Origin: Ruminococcus sp.
GTDB lineage: Bacteria > Bacillota > Clostridia > Oscillospirales > Ruminococcaceae
DNA length: 64,000 bases
Direction of reading: 5' to 3'
NCBI RefSeq assembly: GCF_019423705.1
Contig: NZ_JAHZAX010000004.1
Span: 124,001 to 188,000, forward strand
Positions 8,601 through 15,500 of the stretch are shown piece after piece (positions within the stretch are counted from its first letter, which is position 1; each line of letters begins with the position of its first letter). The translations under genes and the position numbers were made by a program. The notes under the pieces were generated by a model, which was not told the origin of the DNA, made no database searches, and worked only from the letters and a program-made list of their open reading frames with translations.

Positions 8601-8774
8601 GTGGCCGATGTGCGGCTTGCCGTTAGCCGTCGGAGGGCCGTCATAGAAAACATAGGACTCGCCCTTTTTACGGCTGTCAATACTTTTTTCAAAGATATTG
8701 CTATCGTCCCAGAATTTTTCGACTTCTTTTTCTCTCTGAACAAAGTTCAGATTGGTGTCAACCTTTTTGTACAC
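5625..8774 (-). CDS. ileS: Isoleucyl-tRNA synthetase (long type)
   Basis: Charges tRNA-Ile. About 1,049 residues, which is the length of the eukaryote-like (IleS2) type often linked with lower mupirocin sensitivity. Class I motifs are clear: PHIGH near residue 55 and KMSKSKGN near 600. The editing (CP1) domain includes the WTTTPWTLPSN stretch; the C-terminal part is the anticodon-binding region. A GTG at 8774 is preferred over the upstream TTG at 8783, because AGAAAGGA lies 9 nt before the GTG but directly abuts the TTG. It is controlled by an Ile T-box leader at 8868-9125, so it should be induced when tRNA-Ile is uncharged. Confidence 0.96.
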   Translation of the reverse strand: MYKKVDTNLNFVQREKEVEKFWDDSNIFEKSIDSRKKGESYVFYDGPPTANGKPHIGHVLTRAIKDMIPRYRAMKGYQVPRKAGWDTHGLPVELEVEKMLGLDGKEQIEEYGLEPFIKKCKESVWKYKGMWEDFSGTVGFWADMEHPYVTYDNNFIESEWWALKQIYDKGLLYKGFKIVPYCPRCGTPLSSHEVAQGYKTVKERSAIVRFKLVGKDEYFLAWTTTPWTLPSNVALCVNPDETYCKVEAADGYTYILAEALLDTVLGKLATEDKPAYKALETYKGSDLEHIEYEPLYECAAESAKKQNKKAHFVTCDSYVTMSDGTGIVHIAPAFGEDDSRIGRNYDLPFVQFVDGKGDMTAETPFAGMFVKDADPEVLKDLDKSGKLFAAPKFEHDYPHCWRCGSPLIYYARDTWFIKMTDVKDRLIANNNTINWIPESIGKGRFGDWLKNVQDWGISRNRYWGTPLNIWECECGHRHSIGSIEELKSMSDNCPEDIELHRPYIDAVTIKCPECGKQMHRVSEVIDCWFDSGSMPFAQHHYPFENKELFEAQFPADFISEAVDQTRGWFYSLLAISTLIFDKAPYKNVIVLGLVQDENGQKMSKSKGNAVDPFEALAKYGADAIRWYFYTNSAPWLPNKFHDKGVTEGQRKFMGTLWNTYAFYVLYAEIDQFDPTKHEIEYDKLSVMDKWLLSKMNSMIKAADDNLNNYRIPEAAKAMQEFVDDLSNWYVRRGRERYWAQGMSQDKINAYMTLYTALVTLSKCAAPMVPFITEEIYQNLVRSVDKDAPESIHLCDYPVCDENMIDEKLESDMEEVLEIVVLGRSARNGASLKNRQPLSVMYVAADHALDDYYIDIIRDELNLKEVQFSNDVSAYIDYKFKPQLKTLGPKYGKQLGEIRTQLSQLDGHKAMGELNETGSLKLNISIGEITLDKEDVLIESEQKEGFYTLSEGGVTVAISTVLTPELIEEGFVREVISKVQTMRKDSGFEVMDHITVYVSGSEKVTTVVDKNRDSISHDVLADNIILGEAKGNVKDWDINGEKVSIGVEKI

Positions 8775-8867
8775 GAAGATCAATCCTTTCTGATTTTCTG
8801 ATCATAAATTTAGGAAAATTTACGCACATTTACAAAAACGCCAAAAGACAAAATTGCGCAGCGCAAT

Positions 8868-9125
8868 AAAAAAGGCTTCCGCCCTGAAACAGGACGAAAG
8901 CCGTAAAGCCATTCGCAAACCACCTTTTCAGCATACCGACATATGCGTTCCCTTTAACGCAGGAAAAGCGGCGAAGCTTACTTGTGCAAATATAAAGATC
9001 AAAGCACTTTGGGCATTGCAACTCGGGAGTGATATTCAGCTTGAAGCTTGTCATACCGCCCTCGCACTATCGGCGGCTCGCTGAGATTTTCGCAAAAAGC
9101 CTACTGTCTCCGTCAACGTTTTTTA
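8868..9125 (-). ncRNA. T-box leader (isoleucine) of ileS
   Basis: A tRNA-sensing leader read on the minus strand. The stem I region has GAATATCACTCCCGAGTTGC, with specifier ATC (9033-9031) for Ile. The T-box/antiterminator bulge is GGTGGTTTGCGAATGG (8924-8909), and the terminator is GGCTTTCGTCCTG-TTT-CAGGGCGGAAGCC plus T6 (8902-8868). It lies between an exact consensus promoter and ileS. Uncharged tRNA-Ile should favour the antiterminator. Confidence 0.9.
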
Positions 9126-9136
9126 CATATGAAATC

Positions 9137-9165
9137 AGTATACCACGTTTTAAAGTCGCTGTCAA
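9137..9165 (-). promoter_or_regulatory. Promoter of the ileS T-box transcript
   Basis: TTGACA (9165-9160), 17 nt, TATACT (9142-9137) on the minus strand. Confidence 0.85.
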
Positions 9166-9222
9166 TGCCTAATTTGTTAATTAAGAATTAAGTGAGAAAA
9201 AGCAAAGCGAACGAAGGTCGCA

Positions 9223-9353
9223 CAGCTTGTTGAAAAAGTCAGACAAAAGTGGGACGTCGAGGACGCCGTCCCCTGCATATGTGCTTAAATACGCTGTTTA
9301 TATGTAGGGGCGAACATCGTTCGCCCGTTATTTTGGCGTTTTTCAACAGTCTC
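9223..9353. repeat. 130-bp MITE-like element, copy 1
   Basis: Begins CAGCTTGTTGAAAAAGTC and ends with TTTTTCAACAGTCTC, so TGTTGAAAAA is inverted at the two ends. Inside are two nested hairpins (GGGACGTCGAGGACGCCGTCCC and GGGCGAAC-ATC-GTTCGCCC, in part quoted). No ORF of its own. Copies 2 and 3 at 36101 and 43341 are nearly identical to each other; this one differs by a 1-bp insertion and several changes. Confidence 0.8.
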
Positions 9354-9505
9354 TTATATTTTGTATTGTATATATTTTATCACTTGGAGTTAGCTCCAAG
9401 TCAAGAGCCTTTGCATAAAATCGTCGATATGCACAAATCAATAAGCCGACTTTGTGCCCTTTGCCAATATTGTTCCGCAAACAGCATTATTTTTTATTGC
9501 TCAAT

Positions 9506-10375
9506 TTACTTAAATTGCCGCTGCAAAATTTTTATCATATCCCGTGCCTGCGGTTCAAGCTGCGAGCGCAAATAATACGCCCCGAAAATCATTTCATCAA
9601 CACCATTTATAGGAATACACTTCAACGTTCCTCTAAATGTGTCGCCGATAACAGGGAATATCATAAATCCAAGCCCAGCTTCCGCAAGAGCCAAAGCGCT
9701 TTCATAATCGCCACAGAAAGTGATCTTTTCAAGCTTTCCGTGAGCAAGCAGCCTGTGCTGTAAAGCAAAAACGTCGTCGGGACAGGTGTGTCGTTCAATA
9801 AATATCGGTCTGCCTGTGATATCGTCAATATCAAGACTCTCTGCCGCAGCAAGTGGGTGATCGTGGCTGCAAATGCACATAAGACGACAGCGGCAAAGTT
9901 CTGTGAAATCAAAAGGCTGCGACTGAGAGCTTCTAAAAGATAGCAAAAGCTGTATCTTCTGATCTTTGAGCTGATTGTCGATAGACTTGAAGGGCAGAAT
10001 GTGGATAGAGGGCAGAAGATCGGCGTAAAGCTTGGAAAGCTCCCTTATCGCAGGAGGGAGCACGTCAACTTCCGCTTGGTTGTGGCAGCCGATGTCGATA
10101 CGCACGGGTTCGTCCTTTGGTTTTTCGGATAGGCGAAATTTAGCAGAACCAGCTATCTTGAGAATTTGTTCAGCGTCAGAGATAAACATAATGCCCTCGT
10201 TGGTGAGGGAAACATTTTTGCTGGTGCGGACGAAAAGCCGCACGCCGAGTTCGTCCTCGAGGGAATTTATCTGATGACTGACAGCAGGCTGAGTAATGTT
10301 GACAGCTTCCGCCGCCTTGGAAAAGTTAAGATATTGTGCGACAGCGAGAAAACACTCAAGTTGGACTGTATTCAT
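9506..10375 (-). CDS. LysR-type transcriptional regulator
   Basis: 289 residues. The N-terminal winged helix-turn-helix is typical (LECFLAVAQYLNFSKAAEAV, then ITQPAVSHQINSLEDELGVR LF in part), followed by an LysR substrate-binding domain to the end with the usual LAEAGLGFMIFP segment. The effector and targets are unknown: the neighbour upstream is a MarR/ABC unit on the other strand, separated by about 400 bp of repeats, so it need not regulate it. It may control its own promoter. Codon usage is like the surrounding genes. Confidence 0.92.
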   Translation of the reverse strand: MNTVQLECFLAVAQYLNFSKAAEAVNITQPAVSHQINSLEDELGVRLFVRTSKNVSLTNEGIMFISDAEQILKIAGSAKFRLSEKPKDEPVRIDIGCHNQAEVDVLPPAIRELSKLYADLLPSIHILPFKSIDNQLKDQKIQLLLSFRSSQSQPFDFTELCRCRLMCICSHDHPLAAAESLDIDDITGRPIFIERHTCPDDVFALQHRLLAHGKLEKITFCGDYESALALAEAGLGFMIFPVIGDTFRGTLKCIPINGVDEMIFGAYYLRSQLEPQARDMIKILQRQFK

Positions 10376-10409
10376 ATATTGTTTTCCTTTCTATAAAGAG
10401 CGTGTATAA

Positions 10410-10452
10410 GTGAGGAATGAGGAATGAAGGTATCGCCTAGCGGCGATGTTTT
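10410..10452 (+). repeat. GAGGAAT/ATCGCC hairpin repeat, copy 2
   Basis: TGAGGAATGAGGAATGAAGG followed by TATCGCC-TA-GCGGCGATG. It lies just upstream of the LysR gene. Confidence 0.7.
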
Positions 10453-10456
10453 ATTT

Positions 10457-10562
10457 GTAGGGGAAAATTGTTGTTCGACAAAGCTCGCAACAATTTGCGT
10501 CCTCGACGTCCCACCTGCGCCTTTTTATGGCATACAAAATCGTACTAAATAGCGATTTTGTA
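10457..10562. other. Gap with two palindromes between LysR and MarR genes
   Basis: 10457-10515 holds GTAGGGG, an AAATTGTTG...CAACAATTT hairpin and the inverse of the GTGGGACGTCGAGGACG module of the 130-bp element, so it is a rearranged member of that repeat pool (similar to 48338). 10533-10562 is a perfect 10-bp inverted repeat TACAAAATCG/CGATTTTGTA with a 10-nt loop. 10563-10770 is AT-rich and contains a weak promoter (TTTACT 10696, N17, TATTAT 10719) for the MarR operon. No gene is seen. Confidence 0.55.
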
Positions 10563-10771
10563 CACACTGCACAAACCCAACCCCGAACCATAGTTGAAAT
10601 CACCACAAAAGTTTCGCTTGGTAAACAAGTGTTAACAAAAAGTAAAACTAATCGTTATCTATAAAATTCTTTTATTTATTATAACATATTTGAATTTTAC
10701 TTTCAAGTGATTTTGTGATATTATTAGGTAAAGAAAATTGTTAGGCACAAACATATAAGGAGGCGAACAAT

Positions 10772-11215
10772 TTGGCGGATAACAGAAAAAAGAATATTTT
10801 GAGGTATTCAAAGTATATACATCTTAAAATAGAGTGCGAGATAAATACTATGTTGGCAGGGAAGGGCATAACAGCCGCCCAAAGCCACGTCTTGATGTAT
10901 ATAATGGAGCATAACGGCGAGCCCGTGTTCTCAACAGCTATACACCACGACCTCAATATCTCCCGTGCTACTGTCTCGGGACTTATCAAAAAGCTCCGTG
11001 CGGGCGGATATCTTACCTATGAGGGCAGCGACGAGGACGAAAGACATAAGAAGATCATAGCTACTCAAAAAGCCTATGACCTCCAGCAGGATATTTGCGA
11101 TTGCCTCGCTAAAATAGAAACAAGCGCTTTCTGTAACTTCTCCGATGAGGAGCTTGACCATATGGAAACGCTCCAAAGAAAAATGATAGATAATATCTTT
11201 CCAAACAATAAATAA
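10772..11215 (+). CDS. MarR family transcriptional regulator
   Basis: 147 residues with a winged helix centre: ITAAQSHVLMYIMEHNGE, then the recognition part DLNISRATVSGLIKKLRAGG and the wing YLTYEGSDEDERHKKI, with the conserved DERxK-type turn. TTG start, chosen for AAGGAGG (10757-10763) 8 nt upstream. It is first in a tight row with two ABC exporter genes (43-nt gap), the usual design in which a MarR repressor controls a drug-efflux pair and itself. The ligand is unknown. Confidence 0.92.
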   Translation: MADNRKKNILRYSKYIHLKIECEINTMLAGKGITAAQSHVLMYIMEHNGEPVFSTAIHHDLNISRATVSGLIKKLRAGGYLTYEGSDEDERHKKIIATQKAYDLQQDICDCLAKIETSAFCNFSDEELDHMETLQRKMIDNIFPNNK

Positions 11216-11258
11216 CAAATAATAAATAGCAAATAAATTACAGAAAGGAGAGATCTGA

Positions 11259-13028
11259 ATGAAAGAAATAATCGCTCAGATCAAGCAGTATAAAAAAGAC
11301 TCTATCCTAACACCGATCTTTACAGCGTTGGAAGTCTTTATGGAAATGCTGCTGCCGTTCATAATGGCAAAAATAATCGACGACGGTATTCAAAAAGGCA
11401 ATATGACTAACGTCTATATCTTCGGCGGACTTATGGTCGTCGCCGCTATGATAAGCCTTCTGTCAGGCTTTCTGGCAGGTAAATACGCCGCCTCCGCTTC
11501 CTCAGGCCTCGCCTGCAACCTCCGTGAAGCTATCTACCGCAAGGTGCAGACCTATTCGTTCTCAAATATCGACAAGTTCAGCACCGCAGGCCTCGTTACA
11601 AGAATGACCACCGACGTCACAAACGTGCAGAACGCCTATCAGATGATAATCCGTATCGCCGTAAGAGCGCCCCTTATGCTCATCTGCGCAATGGCAATGT
11701 GCTTCGCTGTAAGCGGCTCGATGAGCCTTATCTTCCTTGCAGCTATCCTGCTCCTCGGCATCGTCCTCGGTATCATCATCAAAAAGACAATGGCAGTTTT
11801 TACAGAAGCCTTCAAAAAGTATGATGACCTCAACGCAAGCATACAGGAAAACGTCTCCGCTATCAGAGTCGTTAAGGCCTATGTAAGAGAGGACTTCGAG
11901 CAGAAAAAGTTCAAGAAAGCTTCGGGCAACCTCTATAAAATGTTCGTCAAGGCCGAAAGCCTTATCGCCCTTAATAACCCTGTTATGATGTTCGTTATCT
12001 ATTCCTGCGTAATGCTCATAAGCTGGCTGGGCGCAAAGAACGTCGTAAACGGCGTGATGAAAACAGGCGAACTCTCCTCAGTTTTCACATATGTCATCTC
12101 CGCTATGATGTCCCTTATGATGCTCTCAATGATCTTCGTTATGATCTCAATGTCAACTGCTAGTATCAGACGTATCTCTGAAATTCTCAGAGAGCAGCCC
12201 GATCTCCACAACGGCGAAAACCCTTCAACAGATATGAAGGACGGCTCTGTTGACTTCAATAACGTAAGCTTCTCTTATAAGCACGGCAACGGCAAAATGG
12301 TTCTCACAGATATCGACCTGCATATCAAGTCGGGCGAAACTATCGGCATAATCGGCTCAACAGGCTGCGGAAAGACCAGCCTTGTGAACCTCATCAGCCG
12401 TCTTTACGATGTAGACAGCGGCTCAGTTTGCGTCGGCGGCAAGGACGTAAAGGACTACGATATGGAATATCTGAGAAATCAGGTGGCAGTAGTGCTCCAA
12501 AAAAATGTCCTCTTCTCGGGCACCATACTCGATAACCTCCGCTGGGGCAACGAAAACGCTACCGAGGCTGAGTGCATCGAAGCCTGCCAAGCAGCCTGCG
12601 CAGATGAGTTTATCGAGCGCTTCCCCGATAAGTATGATACCTATATCGAGCAGGGCGGCACAAACGTCTCCGGCGGACAGAAGCAGAGACTTTGTATCGC
12701 AAGAGCGCTGCTCAAAAAGCCGAAAGTCCTTATCCTTGACGATTCCACAAGCGCAGTCGATACCGCAACTGACGCTAAGATAAGAGCAGCTTTCGCAAAG
12801 TCTATCCCCGGCACAACAAAGTTCATCATCGCACAGCGTATCTCCAGCGTGCAGGACGCCGATAGGATCCTCGTCCTCGAGGGCGGAAAGGTCAACGGCT
12901 TCGGCACTCACGATGAACTGGTCGCAAATAATGAGATATACAAGGAAATTTACGAATCACAGATAAAGGGCGGCGGAGACTTCGATGTCCCAACAGCCGC
13001 AACATCAGCAGGAAAGGAGGAAGCTTAA
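11259..13028 (+). CDS. ABC exporter half, degenerate ATPase site subunit
   Basis: 589 residues: six membrane helices (about 15-300) and an ABC domain (about 330-570). Walker A is GSTGCGKTS at 366-374, and the signature is VSGGQ at 470-474. The catalytic Glu after Walker B is Asp (LILDD, D495), and the switch His is Gln (IIAQRIS, Q526). These two changes are typical of the degenerate subunit of heterodimeric exporters such as TM287/288 and LmrCD, so it should pair with the next gene. Start ATG with AGAAAGGAG upstream. A role in multidrug or peptide/lipid export is inferred from the MarR neighbour. Confidence 0.92.
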   Translation: MKEIIAQIKQYKKDSILTPIFTALEVFMEMLLPFIMAKIIDDGIQKGNMTNVYIFGGLMVVAAMISLLSGFLAGKYAASASSGLACNLREAIYRKVQTYSFSNIDKFSTAGLVTRMTTDVTNVQNAYQMIIRIAVRAPLMLICAMAMCFAVSGSMSLIFLAAILLLGIVLGIIIKKTMAVFTEAFKKYDDLNASIQENVSAIRVVKAYVREDFEQKKFKKASGNLYKMFVKAESLIALNNPVMMFVIYSCVMLISWLGAKNVVNGVMKTGELSSVFTYVISAMMSLMMLSMIFVMISMSTASIRRISEILREQPDLHNGENPSTDMKDGSVDFNNVSFSYKHGNGKMVLTDIDLHIKSGETIGIIGSTGCGKTSLVNLISRLYDVDSGSVCVGGKDVKDYDMEYLRNQVAVVLQKNVLFSGTILDNLRWGNENATEAECIEACQAACADEFIERFPDKYDTYIEQGGTNVSGGQKQRLCIARALLKKPKVLILDDSTSAVDTATDAKIRAAFAKSIPGTTKFIIAQRISSVQDADRILVLEGGKVNGFGTHDELVANNEIYKEIYESQIKGGGDFDVPTAATSAGKEEA

Positions 13029-13029
13029 T

Positions 13030-14967
13030 ATGCCAAATAATAAGAATGATCCAAACGCAAAAGAGCCTATGAACGGCAAAATGGGCAAGCCGAAAATGTC
13101 GGGCGATCAGATGAAAATTCTCGGCAGAGTAATGAAATATATGCTCAAAAGCTATAAATTCTCTTTCATCACAGTCGTTGTGTGTATCCTCGTGCAGGCT
13201 GTCACCACCCTTGCGGGAATGATGTTTATTCAGTCCCTTGTTGACGATTATATCACACCGATGCTCAAAACTCAGAGCCACGATTTCTCACCCCTCGCAA
13301 AAGCTATCGGCGGCCTTGCAGTAGTCTATGTGGTCGGTATAGCCGCTTCCTATGCCTATAACAGAATAATGGTAAATATCGGACAGGGCACTCTTAGAAA
13401 TATCAGAGACGATCTGTTTCTCAATATGGAAACACTTCCTATCAAATATTTCGATACCCACCCACACGGCGATATAATGTCAGTTTATACAAACGACGTT
13501 GATACCCTTAGACAGTTCATAAGCCAAAGTATCCCACAGCTTATAAACTCCACAGCGACCCTTGTTTCAACACTTATCTCAATGATCGTGCTGAACATTC
13601 CGCTGACAATACTTTCTATCGCAATGGCGCTGTTTATGGTAAAGGTAACAAACGACCTCGCTTCAAAATCGGGCAAGCACTTTGCAGCCCAGCAGCGTGA
13701 CCTCGGCGCAGTTGACGGTTTTATCGAGGAAATGCTTGACGGACAGAAAGTCGTAAAGGTTTTCTGCCACGAGGATAAAGCAATAGAAGATTTCGTAAAG
13801 ATAAACGACAAGCTTAGAGTAAGCGCAAACGAAGCCAACAAGTACGCAAACATTATGATGCCAATAAACGCAAATATCGGCAACCTTAGCTATGTACTTT
13901 GCGCAATTCTCGGCGCTATCCTCGCAATAAACGGCTATGCAGGCCTCACCCTCGGTACTATCGTAACGTTCGTGTCCCTTAACAAGAACTTCACCCAGCC
14001 TATCACACAGATAAGCCAGCAGATGACATTCGTCGTTCAGGCAACAGCAGGCGCACAGCGACTTTTCGATCTCCTCGATCAGAAGTCCGAAACAGACGAA
14101 GGCTATGTTGAATTTGTCAACGCAAAGTACAATATGAACGGCGAGATCGAAGAGTGCAAAGAGCGTACAGGAATGTGGGCTTGGAAGCACCGCCATCAGG
14201 CTGACGGCACAGTCGACTATAAGAAAATGGAAGGCGAAGTTGTGTTCGATGGCGTAGATTTCGGTTACGACGACAGCAAGATAGTCCTCCACGACGTAAA
14301 GCTTTTCGCAAAACCTGGTCAGAAGATAGCATTTGTCGGCTCAACAGGCGCAGGCAAGACCACTATCACAAACCTTATCAACCGTTTTTACGATATTCAA
14401 GACGGCAAGATACGCTATGACGGCATCAATATCACAAAGATAAAGAAGCCTGCCCTTAGAAAAACTTTGGGCATAGTGTTGCAGGATACCCACCTTTTCA
14501 CAGGCACAGTAATGGAAAATATCCGTTACGGCAACCTTGACGCAACGGACGAAGAGTGTATGGCGGCCGCAAAGCTCGCCAACGCAAGCGGCTTTATCGA
14601 AAGACTTCCCGAGGGCTATAACACAGTCCTCACAGGCGACGGCTCAAACCTCTCACAGGGTCAGCGCCAGCTTATCGCAATAGCAAGAGCCGCAGTCGGC
14701 GATCCACCGGTCCTTATCCTCGATGAAGCAACGTCTTCTATCGACACAAGAACTGAAAGCCTCGTGCAGGCAGGAATGGACGCCCTTATGCAGGGCAGAA
14801 CAACATTCGTTATCGCCCACAGACTTTCCACAGTCAGAAACTCAGACTGCATAATGGTACTTGAGCAGGGCAGGATAATCGAGCGTGGCACTCACGATGA
14901 ACTTATCGCCAAGAAGGGCAAATACTATCAGCTATATACAGGAAACTTTGCCGAAGAAACGGCGTAA
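13030..14967 (+). CDS. ABC exporter half, catalytic subunit
   Basis: 645 residues: six membrane helices and an ABC domain with canonical residues (GSTGAGKTT, signature LSQGQRQ, LILDEATSSID with the catalytic Glu, IAHRLSTV with the switch His). An insertion between the two domains, around residues 370-400, holds a Trp/Lys/His-rich stretch. ATG at 13030 is chosen: it lies 1 nt after the previous stop and AAGGAGG sits inside the end of the first subunit gene, so translation is coupled. A longer reading from 12985 would overlap the first subunit without need. It pairs with the 11259 product to make a heterodimer with one working ATP site. Confidence 0.93.
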   Translation: MPNNKNDPNAKEPMNGKMGKPKMSGDQMKILGRVMKYMLKSYKFSFITVVVCILVQAVTTLAGMMFIQSLVDDYITPMLKTQSHDFSPLAKAIGGLAVVYVVGIAASYAYNRIMVNIGQGTLRNIRDDLFLNMETLPIKYFDTHPHGDIMSVYTNDVDTLRQFISQSIPQLINSTATLVSTLISMIVLNIPLTILSIAMALFMVKVTNDLASKSGKHFAAQQRDLGAVDGFIEEMLDGQKVVKVFCHEDKAIEDFVKINDKLRVSANEANKYANIMMPINANIGNLSYVLCAILGAILAINGYAGLTLGTIVTFVSLNKNFTQPITQISQQMTFVVQATAGAQRLFDLLDQKSETDEGYVEFVNAKYNMNGEIEECKERTGMWAWKHRHQADGTVDYKKMEGEVVFDGVDFGYDDSKIVLHDVKLFAKPGQKIAFVGSTGAGKTTITNLINRFYDIQDGKIRYDGINITKIKKPALRKTLGIVLQDTHLFTGTVMENIRYGNLDATDEECMAAAKLANASGFIERLPEGYNTVLTGDGSNLSQGQRQLIAIARAAVGDPPVLILDEATSSIDTRTESLVQAGMDALMQGRTTFVIAHRLSTVRNSDCIMVLEQGRIIERGTHDELIAKKGKYYQLYTGNFAEETA

Positions 14968-14997
14968 AAGTGAAAAGTGAAAATAGATCAAACAACA

Positions 14998-15034
14998 AAA
15001 ACGGGCGAACATTTTGGTGTGTTCGCCCGTTTGC
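14998..15034 (+). terminator. Terminator of the MarR-ABC operon
   Basis: AACGGGCGAACA pairs with TGTTCGCCCGTT across a short loop, ending in TTTG. Confidence 0.75.
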
Positions 15035-15082
15035 TTTATCAACTTTTTTGTGAAACCAATATATGAATATGATCGCAAAAAT

Positions 15083-15118
15083 AAAAATGCGGTCAACACG
15101 CAAATGCCGACCGCTTCA
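15083..15118 (-). terminator. Terminator of the 15125 gene
   Basis: GCGGTC (15089-15094) and GACCGC (15108-15113), followed on the minus strand by ATTTTTATTTTT. Confidence 0.6.
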
Positions 15119-15124
15119 AAAATC

Positions 15125-15361
15125 TTATTCTTCTTCCTCGTCATCGAAATGATCGTCGTCAACAGACGGCAGAGGAATATCCGCCAAAGGCTCATCGGTG
15201 CTTCTGAAATAGGCGTTGAAATCGAAACGGCCCATACAGATACGCTCCCAATACGGCTTGCCCTGCTCAAGTACCAGAACATTGTGCTCGTGAACCTCGA
15301 GAACATCATAGATCTTTCCGTATGAATCCTTTACCTGATCGCCCTTTACAACATTGTTCAT
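15125..15361 (-). CDS. Hypothetical protein with acidic tail (78 aa)
   Basis: Not recognised. MNNVVKGDQVKDSYGKIYDV resembles the small beta-barrel (KOW/SH3-like) start of several RNA- or ribosome-associated proteins; the end is very acidic (VDDDHFDDEEEE). The ATG at 15361 is preferred over the GTG at 15370, which lies in the ribosome site GGAAGGTG. A perfect consensus promoter precedes it and a hairpin follows, so it is an independent, probably well expressed gene. Function unknown. Confidence 0.65.
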   Translation of the reverse strand: MNNVVKGDQVKDSYGKIYDVLEVHEHNVLVLEQGKPYWERICMGRFDFNAYFRSTDEPLADIPLPSVDDDHFDDEEEE

Positions 15362-15389
15362 TATATTCACCTTCCTTGTTACTCTTTGA

Positions 15390-15418
15390 ATTATACCACA
15401 TTAAACAAAGTCTGTCAA
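15390..15418 (-). promoter_or_regulatory. Promoter of the 15125 gene
   Basis: TTGACA (15418-15413), 17 nt, TATAAT (15395-15390) on the minus strand. Confidence 0.85.
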
Positions 15419-15473
15419 TACACTTTTTTAATATAACCGCTCTGTTTGGCGTTAAACCGCACAAAGCGTTTAA

Positions 15474-15500
15474 GAGAGGAATAAGGAATTATGGTATCGC
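15474..15500 (+). repeat. GAGGAAT/ATCGCC repeat, partial copy 3
   Basis: GAGGAATAAGGAATTATGGT followed by ATCGCC. Only the left half of the hairpin is present. It overlaps the end of the beta-helix gene and supplies its TAA stop (15491-15489) and last codons. Confidence 0.7.
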
